From assembly GCA_004138175.2 (NCBI GenBank), contig RYFE02000010.1:62001-126000 (forward strand): DNA of 64,000 nt, read 5' to 3'. This document shows, piece after piece, positions 41,226 through 50,355 of the stretch. The notes beneath the pieces are model-generated. The model did not search any database. It was not told the origin of the DNA and saw only the letters and a program-made list of their open reading frames with translations. Every line of letters starts with the position of its first letter. Within the stretch, counting starts at the first letter, position 1. Source of the stretch: Chloroflexales bacterium ZM16-3. GTDB lineage: Bacteria; Chloroflexota; Chloroflexia; Chloroflexales; Chloroflexaceae. The position numbers and the translations under genes were made by a program.

Positions 41226-42461
41226 ATGCACGATACTACTTCTCCTGTGACCATACTCACCCGCGCCATGCTGGGCCTGGCCATGCTGGCCTTTGCCCTG
41301 CTGCTCTCGGCCTGCTCGGGCGGCACCGCCCTCGGCACGGTGGAGGCCAGCGCGGATAGCTACGCTCCGTCGGAGACGAACCAGCCCCTGACGATCAGCT
41401 ACCTGATCGGGCGCGATGCGACGGTGGATGTGTATCTGCTCGATGCGGCGGGCACACGCTATGATCTGCGGCGCGGCCAGCCGCGCAGCGCGAGCCCTGA
41501 CCCCTATGTGTTGCGGTTCGACGGGACGGTGCCGACGAGCGACCCAGTGCTGCTGCGGCGGCTGTTGCCGCCCGGCACCTATACCATGGTGGTTGTCGCC
41601 CAGGCCAGCGGCGGCGCGCCCGAGGAGCGGCGGCTGCCCCTGGCGATCACTGGCAGCGATCTGCCCATCCCCGATGTGCAGAACCTGCTTGTCTCGCCGC
41701 AGACGATCTCGCCCAACGCCGATGCGGTACACGATGTGACCGAGATCACCTACCGGCTGCCGGTGAGCGCCACGGTGAATATCGACATCACCGCGCCCAC
41801 TGGCGAGAGCATCCCGGTGGTGACGCGCGAGGAGGAGGGGCCGTACGAGCAGCACCACGTCTGGAACGGTAAGCGACCCAACGGCTCGCTGCTGCCCTCG
41901 GGCGTCTATACCTACACGGTACAGGCCGAGGATGACTACGGCAATCTGGTGCGGCGCCATGGCCAGATCACGCTGGAGGATGTTGGCCAGCCCGAGGCCC
42001 GGATCGTCTACGCCAGCATCGCGCCGCAGCGGCTCATGCTTGGCGAGGTGCTCACGGTGACGATCCGGGTGAAGAACACCGGCACGGTGCCTATCCGTAC
42101 CTACGGCCCACCCAGCGGCTACCAGTATACGACTGATGATGTCTTCTCCTCGGTCGATGGCGGGCGCTACACCGCCCAGGCCGGCGGGTTCTGGCGCGTC
42201 GGGCTCGACTGGGACGCCAACAGCGGCGGTGGCCCCAAGCGCTACCCCTTCCGCTGGGCGCTCTCGCCGAAGCCGCCCGAGCAGTGGAAGGTGTCCGGCG
42301 TCGAGGACTGGCTCATGCCCGGCGAGGAGGTGGAGGTGATCGGCCAGGTGGTGATCCTTCAGCGCGAGACGAAGATGGGATTCTATGTCGGCCTGATCCA
42401 AGACGGCGTCGGCTTCTTCCAGGATCGCAGCGCGCGCACGATTGTGGAAGTGGGCTTCTAA
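41226..42461 (+). CDS. Predicted lipoprotein with FlgD-like Ig and BsuPI-like domains
   Basis: 411 residues. A signal peptide ends in the lipobox LLSAC (Cys near residue 35). Residues ~150-270 resemble a FlgD/bacterial Ig-like fold (SPNADAVHDVTEITYRLPVSATVNIDI; HVWNGKRPNGSLLPSGVYTYTV). Residues ~275-405 have intracellular-protease-inhibitor (BsuPI)-like beta features (QRLMLGEVLTVTIRVKNTG). It is probably a surface protein tethered to the membrane. The function is unknown. Confidence 0.78.
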   Translation: MHDTTSPVTILTRAMLGLAMLAFALLLSACSGGTALGTVEASADSYAPSETNQPLTISYLIGRDATVDVYLLDAAGTRYDLRRGQPRSASPDPYVLRFDGTVPTSDPVLLRRLLPPGTYTMVVVAQASGGAPEERRLPLAITGSDLPIPDVQNLLVSPQTISPNADAVHDVTEITYRLPVSATVNIDITAPTGESIPVVTREEEGPYEQHHVWNGKRPNGSLLPSGVYTYTVQAEDDYGNLVRRHGQITLEDVGQPEARIVYASIAPQRLMLGEVLTVTIRVKNTGTVPIRTYGPPSGYQYTTDDVFSSVDGGRYTAQAGGFWRVGLDWDANSGGGPKRYPFRWALSPKPPEQWKVSGVEDWLMPGEEVEVIGQVVILQRETKMGFYVGLIQDGVGFFQDRSARTIVEVGF

Positions 42462-42559
42462 TCTAAACTCATTGTCATTCTTTGGGGCTGGAAGGCGCGC
42501 TTCCTAGCGTGTATGATGAAGTGCAGGTGTCGTATATCTCTCGGTGAAAGCACCTCTCT

Positions 42560-44197
42560 ATGCGCCAGCGTCTTCTTCTCTCCCCGCTGCTCGTCGCTCT
42601 GACCATTCCGCTGCTGCTTGTGGCGATCTCTGGCGCGGGCGCTACGCCCGCGCTGACCGCATCTGTTCACTGCGTCTACCTGCCGATGGTGATGGTGGCG
42701 GGCTCTCCTCCGCTCTCCCTGCCGCGAGGTGCGGCCAGTGCTGACCCGCACTGTCCAAGCGTCCCCGCACCTGCCCCTGCCCCGCCAACAGCTACCGTCA
42801 CCCCGACCCCGACCGCCACCATGGTGCCTGCCCAGGTTACAGGCGGACTGCGCCTGCTGCCGGAGTATGCCGGTGCTGCGGTGAACCTGCGGGTTCCGCG
42901 CTACCTGGTGGTGTTCGACGCGAGCGGCTCGATGAGTGCCAACTTTGACGGACAGTGCAATGAGACCGGCACGATTGTACAGTGCTCCAATGGACCGCCC
43001 GGCTACCCGGACGTGCAGGTGATCAACACCGGCACGATCCACTACTGGCGGACTCAACAAGAGCGGCGGATCTACGTGGCAAAGCAGGCGCTGATACGGC
43101 TCGCCAGGCTGGCCAATATGCCGGGCAACGCCAGCTATGATAGCACCCGACCCGCCGATCAGATGGCGGTGGTCTGGTTTAACGAGGGCGCTCCGACATC
43201 CAATGTGCTGTCGTTCTCAAGTAACCCGGCCAGCATTACGAACTTTATCATCAGGGCGAATAACATCAACGGCAGCTACCGCAGCGAAGGCGGCACCAAC
43301 GGGGCGGCGGGGCTCTACCGGGCGCAGTTGCTGCTGTCGGCTGCCTCGCCCACGGTGGACATTAACGGGCAGACCTACACCTATGAGAACCATGTGATCT
43401 TTATCACCGACGGGATCTCGAGCGGGTTCTTCGACCCAACACGGGCCGATCTGTGGGGCGGCCAGAGCCTCGCCAACACCTACCCGGCGAATAGCTACTG
43501 CAACCGCTTGGGCGCCCTCGTCGTTGAGAGCGCTGTGTGCCAGACGACGGATGGCGGCGGGATGTTTAACGGCTGGGATCGGCCGATCACCCAGATGATC
43601 AATGTCAGCCAGACCTACCTCACGAGCGGCATGTACGGCCCGACTGACGTGTATGTGGTGGCGATCTCGCATGTCGCCACCACCGGCCTGAGCGACGGGG
43701 TGCCCACCAACTCGACGGATTACTTCTTCCCCGCCCCTTCGCTGGAGACCTACGCCGATGGTACGAATAATGTCGATGCGATTATCGACACGATCTACAG
43801 CCGCACGCTGCCGAACGCGACGATCTGCCAGCCGATGACTGCAGGAGACTGGGCCTCTAGCATCGACGCGGCCCACCTGCCGGATGGCGCGTCGCCGCTG
43901 GGCGAGGTGGCGCTGACGAGTGTGAGCACAGGGGTCTCGTACACCGCGCCGATCACGCGCGACCCGACCACGGGCGAGCTGAGCTACCTGTTCACAGGGC
44001 TTTCTGCGGGCAGCTACCAGATCCAGGCATCGCTCTTCTACAAGGGCGATGACGGGGTGACGCGCATATACAGCAAGCTTGATGTGGCGGGCACGCTGCT
44101 AGATACGCTAGATGTGACCCTGAGCGGGCAGACTCAGACGCTTGATATGCTCTCGCTGCGGCTAGGCGGCGATGTGTGCGCCACGCCGCAGAAGTAA
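42560..44197 (+). CDS. Secreted von Willebrand factor A-domain protein
   Basis: 545 residues. An N-terminal signal peptide is followed by a Pro/Thr-rich linker (~70-95). The vWA domain (~110-400) has the MIDAS motif YLVVFDASGSMSANF, with later elements HVIFITDGISS. A beta-rich C-terminal domain follows (~430-540). vWA proteins bind ligands via a divalent metal. Proximity to the Flp pilins, two genes upstream, may hint at adhesion, but no Tad-specific feature is seen. Confidence 0.85.
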   Translation: MRQRLLLSPLLVALTIPLLLVAISGAGATPALTASVHCVYLPMVMVAGSPPLSLPRGAASADPHCPSVPAPAPAPPTATVTPTPTATMVPAQVTGGLRLLPEYAGAAVNLRVPRYLVVFDASGSMSANFDGQCNETGTIVQCSNGPPGYPDVQVINTGTIHYWRTQQERRIYVAKQALIRLARLANMPGNASYDSTRPADQMAVVWFNEGAPTSNVLSFSSNPASITNFIIRANNINGSYRSEGGTNGAAGLYRAQLLLSAASPTVDINGQTYTYENHVIFITDGISSGFFDPTRADLWGGQSLANTYPANSYCNRLGALVVESAVCQTTDGGGMFNGWDRPITQMINVSQTYLTSGMYGPTDVYVVAISHVATTGLSDGVPTNSTDYFFPAPSLETYADGTNNVDAIIDTIYSRTLPNATICQPMTAGDWASSIDAAHLPDGASPLGEVALTSVSTGVSYTAPITRDPTTGELSYLFTGLSAGSYQIQASLFYKGDDGVTRIYSKLDVAGTLLDTLDVTLSGQTQTLDMLSLRLGGDVCATPQK

Positions 44198-44412
44198 CGC
44201 GGTGCGGTATTGCTTCTATGATGATAGGCTCCCTGCCGCGCCAGGCGTGTCGTTTACGCCGGGCGCGGCATTTATGTGTGCAGGGCGTTTGCATGTATGC
44301 GCCCGTGGCGACGGTCTGCTACAATACAGCTACACCGTACGCGCCCCTTTCTCCTCACCACCGCAGCATCACACCCCGACGAGAGACCCTGCCACAGATC
44401 AGGAGGTTCGAC

Positions 44413-46890
44413 GTGCCACTGCAGATCGTCGCGCTCAGCGGCCCCCTGGCGGGCCGTGCATTTCCACTTGGCTCCGCGCCTCTTTCCCTTGGACGAACGC
44501 CCGAGAATACGGTTGTTATCGCCAGCGGGCTGGCCTCGCGCCGCCACGCCGAGCTGCGCCCTGAGGGCGGTGGCTATGTCCTATACGATTTGGGAAGCTC
44601 GAACGGCACCTCGGTGAACGGCCAGCGCGTGCAGTCCCACCGGCTTAATCCCGGCGACGTGATCACCATTGGCGATGAGTCGTTTCGCTTCGTTGCCCCG
44701 GCGATGGACAGGACTCTGCTGGCTACGCCGCCGCAGCCGGTGCCAACGCAGCGTGCCGGGATGGTTACGCCGCCCCCGCCCTTGCCGCCCATGGCGGGGC
44801 AGGGGTTTGGCATTCCGCAAGGTGTGCCGCCAGCCGCGCCGCGACCTCGCTCGCGCCTGCCGATCTTCATCGCCGTTGGCCTCATACTGGCCTGCGTGGT
44901 GATGGCTGGCATTGGCGGCGGCGTCTTTCTGCTCACCCGATCTGGCGGCGGCGGCGGCGGCACGACATCGGCCACCCGCGAGCCCGTCGCGACCATATCG
45001 GCAGCCGGGGCCACGCCCGGCCCGGCGCCCACCCGCGCCGCAGGCGGTCAGGACGCCGCGTGGACAGTGCTGGTCTACCTCGACGGCGACAATAACCTGG
45101 AGTCTGACGCGCTGACCGACTTCGCCGAGATGGCCCAGGTCGGGTCGAGCGACCAGATCAAGATCGTCGTCCAGCTCGACCGAGTCTCCTCGCGCGAGTC
45201 GTGGGATGACACCACGGCGGGTAACTGGGACGGCACAAAGCGCTTTCTTGTCGAGAAGGGCATGCGGCCCACCGATTCTAATGCGGTTGAGGATCTGGGC
45301 GAGCAGAATATGGGCGACCCGGATGTGCTGGCCGACTTTGTCAGCTGGGGGATCAGCAACTACCCGGCCCAGCGCTACGCCCTGATCATCTGGGACCACG
45401 GGGCCTCGTGGCTGGGGATCGCCAGCGATGACACCTCGGAGGATCAGCTGAACCTGCCGGAGCTTGGCGCGGCCCTGGAGACGGCTCGCCAGAACACATC
45501 CTATGGCACGCTCGACCTGATCGGCTTTGACGCCTGCCTGATGGCCCAGATCGATGTGCTGCTGGCCGTCGAGCCATACGCCCAGGTGGCGGTGGCCTCG
45601 GCCGAGCTTGAGCCAAACCAGGGCTGGGCCTGGGACACCTGGCTGGCTGCCCTGGCTGATGACCCCGGACAGGACGCGCTGGCGATCGCGCCGAAGATCG
45701 TCGAGAGCTATATCGACTCCTACCGGTTCGCTGGTGCCGACGAGGTGACGCTCTCGGCCTTCGATCTGAGCAAGCTCGCCCCGCTCACCCAGCAGGTGAA
45801 CCGGCTCTCGCAGGCTATGCTCGCCGACATGGGCCGCTCGTACAATGCGATCGGCCAGGCCCGCTCCTACGTGGATGTCTACGCGCCCTCCTACTCCGAG
45901 GAGTTCAACGCGGTTGACCTGGGCCAGTTCGTCGAACTGCTCCCTGACCAGGGGGCGACGGGCGAGGTGGCGGCGGCGGCGGCTGATCTGGGCGACGCCC
46001 TCGGCCAGTCCCGTATCGCCAATGGCGCAGGCAGCTACCACGCCAACTCAAGCGGCCTATCGATCTACTTCCCGCAGCTGGCCGAGCTGTATGTGGACTC
46101 CTACGAGCGCGGGTCGCCCCTGCCCCGGGCCACGAAGTGGGCCGACTTCCTCAAGGGCTACCACAGCGCCGGCGACACAGCCGTGACGCAGCCGACGATC
46201 AGTGGGCTCCAGATCGACAGCACCCTGGTAAGCACCAGCGCGCCGGTCAGGCTCAGCGGGTCGCTCAGCGGCAGCGATATCGCCTATGTCTTCTCATTTA
46301 TCGGCATCCCTAACGCCAGCCGCGACACGGTGGACCTGATCTATGTAGACTATGTCTACCCGCCGGGGACGACGCAGGGCGACGACCCGCCGGTCTGGCC
46401 GGATGGGCAGTTCGACCTGAGCCTGACCTGGGATGCGACGAGCTGGTACCTGAGCAATGGCCAGAGCCAGATCGAGGCGCTGCTAGGGCCGGTGAAGTAC
46501 GGCAGTAACTTCTATGGCGTCGAAGGAGTCTATACTTCGCAGGCCACCGGCGAGCAGATCGACGCGGGCCTGATCTTCAATGTGCAGGGCGACGCGGGCG
46601 AGCTGGTGCGGATCTGGGGCTTCCCCAAGAGCAAGCAGGACTCGCAGCCCTACGAGCTGAAGCCAGCCCCCGGCGATACCTTCACCGCATACACGCGCAG
46701 CTACACCGACACCGGCGGCAGCCTGGACCCGGCCCGCGTGCAGGGCCAGACGATCACCTTTGGCGACACGCCGCTGACTGCCAGCTATAGCTCGACGCTG
46801 AGCGGCGACTATGTGATGGGCTTCCTGGTGCGCGACATCGCCGGGAACTTTAGCTATGACTATGTCGACGTGACCGTCGACAACCCATAG
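44413..46890 (+). CDS. FHA domain - transmembrane - clostripain (C11) peptidase fusion
   Basis: 825 residues from a GTG with AGGAGG upstream. Residues ~1-95 are an FHA phosphothreonine-binding domain (LGRTPENTVVI, ASRRHAEL, YDLGSSNGTSVNG). A Pro-rich linker and a membrane helix (~149-175) follow. The clan CD peptidase C11 domain (~215-600) keeps both catalytic residues: His329 in LIIWDHGASW and Cys375 in LIGFDACLMAQ. A beta-sandwich tail lies outside. The layout places FHA in the cytoplasm and the caspase-like protease outside, coupling it to Ser/Thr kinase signalling by inference. Confidence 0.9.
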   Translation: MPLQIVALSGPLAGRAFPLGSAPLSLGRTPENTVVIASGLASRRHAELRPEGGGYVLYDLGSSNGTSVNGQRVQSHRLNPGDVITIGDESFRFVAPAMDRTLLATPPQPVPTQRAGMVTPPPPLPPMAGQGFGIPQGVPPAAPRPRSRLPIFIAVGLILACVVMAGIGGGVFLLTRSGGGGGGTTSATREPVATISAAGATPGPAPTRAAGGQDAAWTVLVYLDGDNNLESDALTDFAEMAQVGSSDQIKIVVQLDRVSSRESWDDTTAGNWDGTKRFLVEKGMRPTDSNAVEDLGEQNMGDPDVLADFVSWGISNYPAQRYALIIWDHGASWLGIASDDTSEDQLNLPELGAALETARQNTSYGTLDLIGFDACLMAQIDVLLAVEPYAQVAVASAELEPNQGWAWDTWLAALADDPGQDALAIAPKIVESYIDSYRFAGADEVTLSAFDLSKLAPLTQQVNRLSQAMLADMGRSYNAIGQARSYVDVYAPSYSEEFNAVDLGQFVELLPDQGATGEVAAAAADLGDALGQSRIANGAGSYHANSSGLSIYFPQLAELYVDSYERGSPLPRATKWADFLKGYHSAGDTAVTQPTISGLQIDSTLVSTSAPVRLSGSLSGSDIAYVFSFIGIPNASRDTVDLIYVDYVYPPGTTQGDDPPVWPDGQFDLSLTWDATSWYLSNGQSQIEALLGPVKYGSNFYGVEGVYTSQATGEQIDAGLIFNVQGDAGELVRIWGFPKSKQDSQPYELKPAPGDTFTAYTRSYTDTGGSLDPARVQGQTITFGDTPLTASYSSTLSGDYVMGFLVRDIAGNFSYDYVDVTVDNP

Positions 46891-46922
46891 GGTTGCCTGC
46901 TGCGGGCCGCAGCCTGTCTCAT

Positions 46923-46991
46923 TTCCTATTGCAGGCTGGCGGCGAAGCCGCCAGCCTGCAATAGGAAGAATCTGAGGGCGGCGAAGCCGCC
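46923..46991. repeat. Two GCGAAGC-centred hairpins
   Basis: Perfect 21-bp arms at 46923-46943 and 46947-46967 around a GAA loop, then a second small palindrome GGCGGC-GAA-GCCGCC at 46977-46991 just before the permease ribosome-binding site. The first may terminate the peptidase message. Confidence 0.8.
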
Positions 46992-47010
46992 ACACCCCCC
47001 CGGAGGAACG

Positions 47011-48267
47011 ATGACCTTTCGCGATATGCTGGCCACCGCCCTTGAGAACTTAGGTCGGCGCAAGGTGCGCACCGTGCTCACATCGACCGGCGTGATCGTC
47101 GGCATCCTGACGATCGTGACCATGGTTTCGCTGGGGGTGGGCGTGCAGAGCGAGGTGCGGACACAGTTCGCGTCGCTCGGCCTAGAGAACCTGTTTGTGC
47201 GGCCGGGGCAGCAGGCCGAGCAGGATTTCTTCACGCGCTACGCGGCGCCGCAGCGCGACCACCCGATCACCCCGGCGGTGATCGCGGCGTGGGAGCAGAC
47301 GCCGGGCGTGGTGAGCGTGACGCCGGTGATCGAGCTGACCGGGGTGGCTAGCTCGCTAGAGATGCCGGGCGGCGATCTATCGCCGGTGTCGGTTGTGGCC
47401 CCACGGATCTTCACGCCAAACCCCTTCCAGCGCCCGGCGACGGCGGTGGCTGGCACGATCTCGCTATCGGCCGAGAGCCGCGGCGAGATGGTGCTTGGCC
47501 AGGGGGCGCTGCCTAAGGGCGTGACGCCCGAGGATGTGCTCGGCAAGCAGCTCACCATCGTGCTGCGCAGCCCGCGCGGCGAGAGCCAGCGCTTCCCGCT
47601 GACGGTGGTGGGCGTGAGCGACAGCAGCAGCGCCGAGGTGCAGGCGCCGGCCCTGGACATGGCCGAGATGAAGTCCTGGTGGTTCAACACGCCGGACTAC
47701 CTGGGCACGCAGGGCTACGATACGGCGGTGGTGCGGGCGAAGGATGTGAACACCGCCACGCAGTTGCTGGGCACCTTCCGCGACGCCGGCTTTGTGGTGC
47801 AGTCGCTTGAGCTGATCTTAGATGTGGCCAACCGGGTGTTTGCGCTGATCAATGTGATGCTCTCCTCGATCGGCGGGCTGGCCCTGTTCGTGGCCAGCCT
47901 GGGGATCGTCAACACCATGATCATGGCGATCTACGAGCGCACGCGCGAGATCGGCACCCTGAAGGCAATTGGTGCATCACGTGGCGACATCCGCAACATG
48001 TTTATGATTGAGGCCGGCCTGATCGGCGCGCTGGGCGGGGTGGTCGGCATCATCGGCGGCTGGCTGCTCGGCATCCTGCTGAACCAGGTGATCGCCTGGT
48101 ACATCGCTCAAGAGAAGCTGCCGATCCAGGCGACGTTCTTTGTGACGCCGTGGTGGCTGGCCCTGGCGGCGCTGGGCTTCGCCGCCCTGGTGGGAGTTGT
48201 CGCCGGGCTCTACCCGGCGGCGCGGGCCGCCCGGCTCGACCCGCTGGTGGCCCTGCGCTATGAGTAG
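47011..48267 (+). CDS. MacB-like ABC transporter permease (FtsX family)
   Basis: 418 residues with GGAGGAACG before the ATG. N-terminal helix (ALENLGRRKVRTVLTSTGVIVGILTIV), an extracytoplasmic MacB_PCD domain (~45-260), then three helices of the FtsX domain with IYERTREIGTLKAIGASRGDIR. These permeases move lipoproteins, peptides or macrolides, or transmit force. The usual ATPase and membrane-fusion genes are not adjacent. Confidence 0.9.
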   Translation: MTFRDMLATALENLGRRKVRTVLTSTGVIVGILTIVTMVSLGVGVQSEVRTQFASLGLENLFVRPGQQAEQDFFTRYAAPQRDHPITPAVIAAWEQTPGVVSVTPVIELTGVASSLEMPGGDLSPVSVVAPRIFTPNPFQRPATAVAGTISLSAESRGEMVLGQGALPKGVTPEDVLGKQLTIVLRSPRGESQRFPLTVVGVSDSSSAEVQAPALDMAEMKSWWFNTPDYLGTQGYDTAVVRAKDVNTATQLLGTFRDAGFVVQSLELILDVANRVFALINVMLSSIGGLALFVASLGIVNTMIMAIYERTREIGTLKAIGASRGDIRNMFMIEAGLIGALGGVVGIIGGWLLGILLNQVIAWYIAQEKLPIQATFFVTPWWLALAALGFAALVGVVAGLYPAARAARLDPLVALRYE

Positions 48268-48287
48268 TGGGAAGGAGCGACGAGGCG

Positions 48288-49556
48288 ATGACATACCCGA
48301 TCAGCGTGTTGATCGCTGGCCTACAGCAGGCAGACCAGGATGTGATCAGCGGGTGCTATACGCCAGCCACGCTGGCGCAACTCGCGCAGAGCCTCGCACG
48401 GATCACCTTCTCTAAAGACCCGGGCGTGATCGTGGCGATCAGCAACGAGCCGCAGCGGGCATGGGTCGATCTCGCGCTGCGCGGGGCGAGCGCCCCGGTG
48501 CGGCGGGTGGATCTGCCGTCCGCCCGGCGTCAGCCGCTTGGCTTTGTCCTGCTCGGCGTTGGCCAGACGAGCGGCTTCGCCCTGGCGGCATCCCCGATCA
48601 CGCCGCTGGATCGCGACGAGAGCCTCTGGCTCTACGATGCGCTCTGGAGCTGTGGCCCGGCGGCCCTGCGCGGCGTCGCCAACCAACTGCACGAGTCGCT
48701 CGACGCCGAAACCTCCCGCCGCATTGACGCACTCCAGCCCCCTGAGCCATCCGCCCTGCTCCAGCTCAGCAGCGACCTGCTCGACTTCGCCGCGCGCCAG
48801 CACAGCACCCTCGGCGTGGCCAACCGCTCGCTCACCGAGCGCATGCGCAACCAGGAGGACCAGACGCGCATGATCGTCCACGACATGCGCGCGCCGCTTC
48901 ACACCCTGCTGATCAGCATCAAGGCGCTCCAGCGCCAGCGCTTCGACCCCGAGGGTCGCAACGAGCTGCTGGAGGTGGCCCGCGACAGCGCGGGCTACCT
49001 GCTCAACCTCACCGAGACGGTGCTTGACTCGGCGCGGCTAGAGACGAGCGGCTGGTCGGTGAAGCGCCAGCCCATGCGCATCTTGAACCTGGTACAGTCG
49101 GTCTGCGACCCGCTTGAGCTGGCGGCGCGGCCCGACCAGGCCCGACTCCAGCACAGCGTGGCCGACGATATGCCGGTGATCTGGGTTGATCGCGGCCTGC
49201 TAGAGCGGGTGCTGACGAACCTGATCACGAACGCGATCAGGTACACGCCGGCCAGCGGCGAGATCGGCGTATCGGCCCGGCTTATCCACGATGACCACGC
49301 GGTGGAGATCAGCGTGAGCGACACTGGCCAGGGCATCCCCAAGGAGGCCCAGGAGCATATCTTCGAGCGCTTCTACCAGGCCAACGATAGCGACCGGCAC
49401 CGGGGCACCGGGCTCGGCCTGTACTTCTGTCGGCTCGCCGTGGAGGCCCACGGCGGCAGCATCGCCGTGCAGAGCACCGTTGGTGAGGGCAGCACCTTCA
49501 TCATCGTCCTGCCGGTTGATCCTCCTGAGGAGGAGGGCGACGCACCGCCGCGATGA
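48288..49556 (+). CDS. Sensor histidine kinase (HisKA-HATPase)
   Basis: 422 residues from the ATG at 48288 (AAGGAG upstream). Residues 1-185 are a soluble sensor domain I cannot assign with certainty. The dimerisation box is TRMIVHDMRAPLHTLLISIKAL (phospho-accepting His). The ATPase has LTNLITNAIRYTPASGEI, VSDTGQGIPKEAQEHIFERFYQ and RGTGLGLYFCRLAVEAHGG. No membrane helix, so it likely reads a cytoplasmic signal. The cognate regulator is not next to it. Confidence 0.92.
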   Translation: MTYPISVLIAGLQQADQDVISGCYTPATLAQLAQSLARITFSKDPGVIVAISNEPQRAWVDLALRGASAPVRRVDLPSARRQPLGFVLLGVGQTSGFALAASPITPLDRDESLWLYDALWSCGPAALRGVANQLHESLDAETSRRIDALQPPEPSALLQLSSDLLDFAARQHSTLGVANRSLTERMRNQEDQTRMIVHDMRAPLHTLLISIKALQRQRFDPEGRNELLEVARDSAGYLLNLTETVLDSARLETSGWSVKRQPMRILNLVQSVCDPLELAARPDQARLQHSVADDMPVIWVDRGLLERVLTNLITNAIRYTPASGEIGVSARLIHDDHAVEISVSDTGQGIPKEAQEHIFERFYQANDSDRHRGTGLGLYFCRLAVEAHGGSIAVQSTVGEGSTFIIVLPVDPPEEEGDAPPR

Positions 49557-49590
49557 ACACCGGATCGGAGAGGCGCGACGCAACCTGCCC

Positions 49591-50346
49591 CTACAGCAGG
49601 TCGTGGGTGCGCTCGTCGATATAGAGCGCGGCAGCCAGCAGCGGGCAGGTTGGCAGCGGCGCGCCCTTGAGATCGTTGCGCACGCTCTTATAGCGCCCGC
49701 TGATCGCCAGGCCCTCGGGCGTGATCAGGCGGTACTCACCCGTCACGACTAGGTCGTTATCGCTGTCGGTGGCAGCCGTATAGCTCAGGATCTCGGCGGG
49801 CACCAGCCGCCCCTCGTCGCGCATCCAGCGCGCCCGCCGCACGCCCCTGACGAGGCTTGTGAGCACCACCCCGATAAAGCCATTCCAGATCAGGCTGAAG
49901 GCCGTCAGAAAGAGCGGCATAGCCAAGTGGTTCTCGTCCGCGAGCCGCGAGCTCGACGGGTCGCCGCCCATATACTCCACCGCCACCCGCTGGCCCTCGA
50001 TCAGATCATTGTAGTGCTCGTGGCTCAGCGAGACCCGCCCGTCGAAGCTGCGATCCTCGGGCGTCACGTAGCGGTACTCGATGAAGTAGGCGGTATCATC
50101 GCCGGTATTATCGACCGTCTTTCCGATCACCACCGCCATCGTCTGCCGGGCGTCGGCGCTGAAGCGGATCCAATCGAGCCATGTGGCACCGGTGAAGATC
50201 AGGATGAACAGGCCGGCGAGCACGAAGGGGGAGAAGAGAGCCAGCCCGCAGCCCATGCCCCGCCCTCCGGAGGCTGTCGGCGGGCGGGCGGCCAGACCCT
50301 GAACAAAGGGGCGGTTGCGCTCATCGAGCAGAAATAGCGTGTCCAT
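49591..50346 (-). CDS. DUF3592-like membrane protein
   Basis: 251 residues with two hydrophobic segments (LFSPFVLAGLFILIFTG; LFLTAFSLIWNGFIGVVLTSLV) and two beta-rich repeats that each contain an R-x-F/I-x-GR-type phrase (DRSFDGRVSL; LAISGRYKSV), as in DUF3592 proteins. The function is unknown. It is transcribed after ftsK on the same strand with a 9-bp gap. Confidence 0.7.
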   Translation of the reverse strand: MDTLFLLDERNRPFVQGLAARPPTASGGRGMGCGLALFSPFVLAGLFILIFTGATWLDWIRFSADARQTMAVVIGKTVDNTGDDTAYFIEYRYVTPEDRSFDGRVSLSHEHYNDLIEGQRVAVEYMGGDPSSSRLADENHLAMPLFLTAFSLIWNGFIGVVLTSLVRGVRRARWMRDEGRLVPAEILSYTAATDSDNDLVVTGEYRLITPEGLAISGRYKSVRNDLKGAPLPTCPLLAAALYIDERTHDLL

Positions 50347-50355
50347 AGTGCCGTA

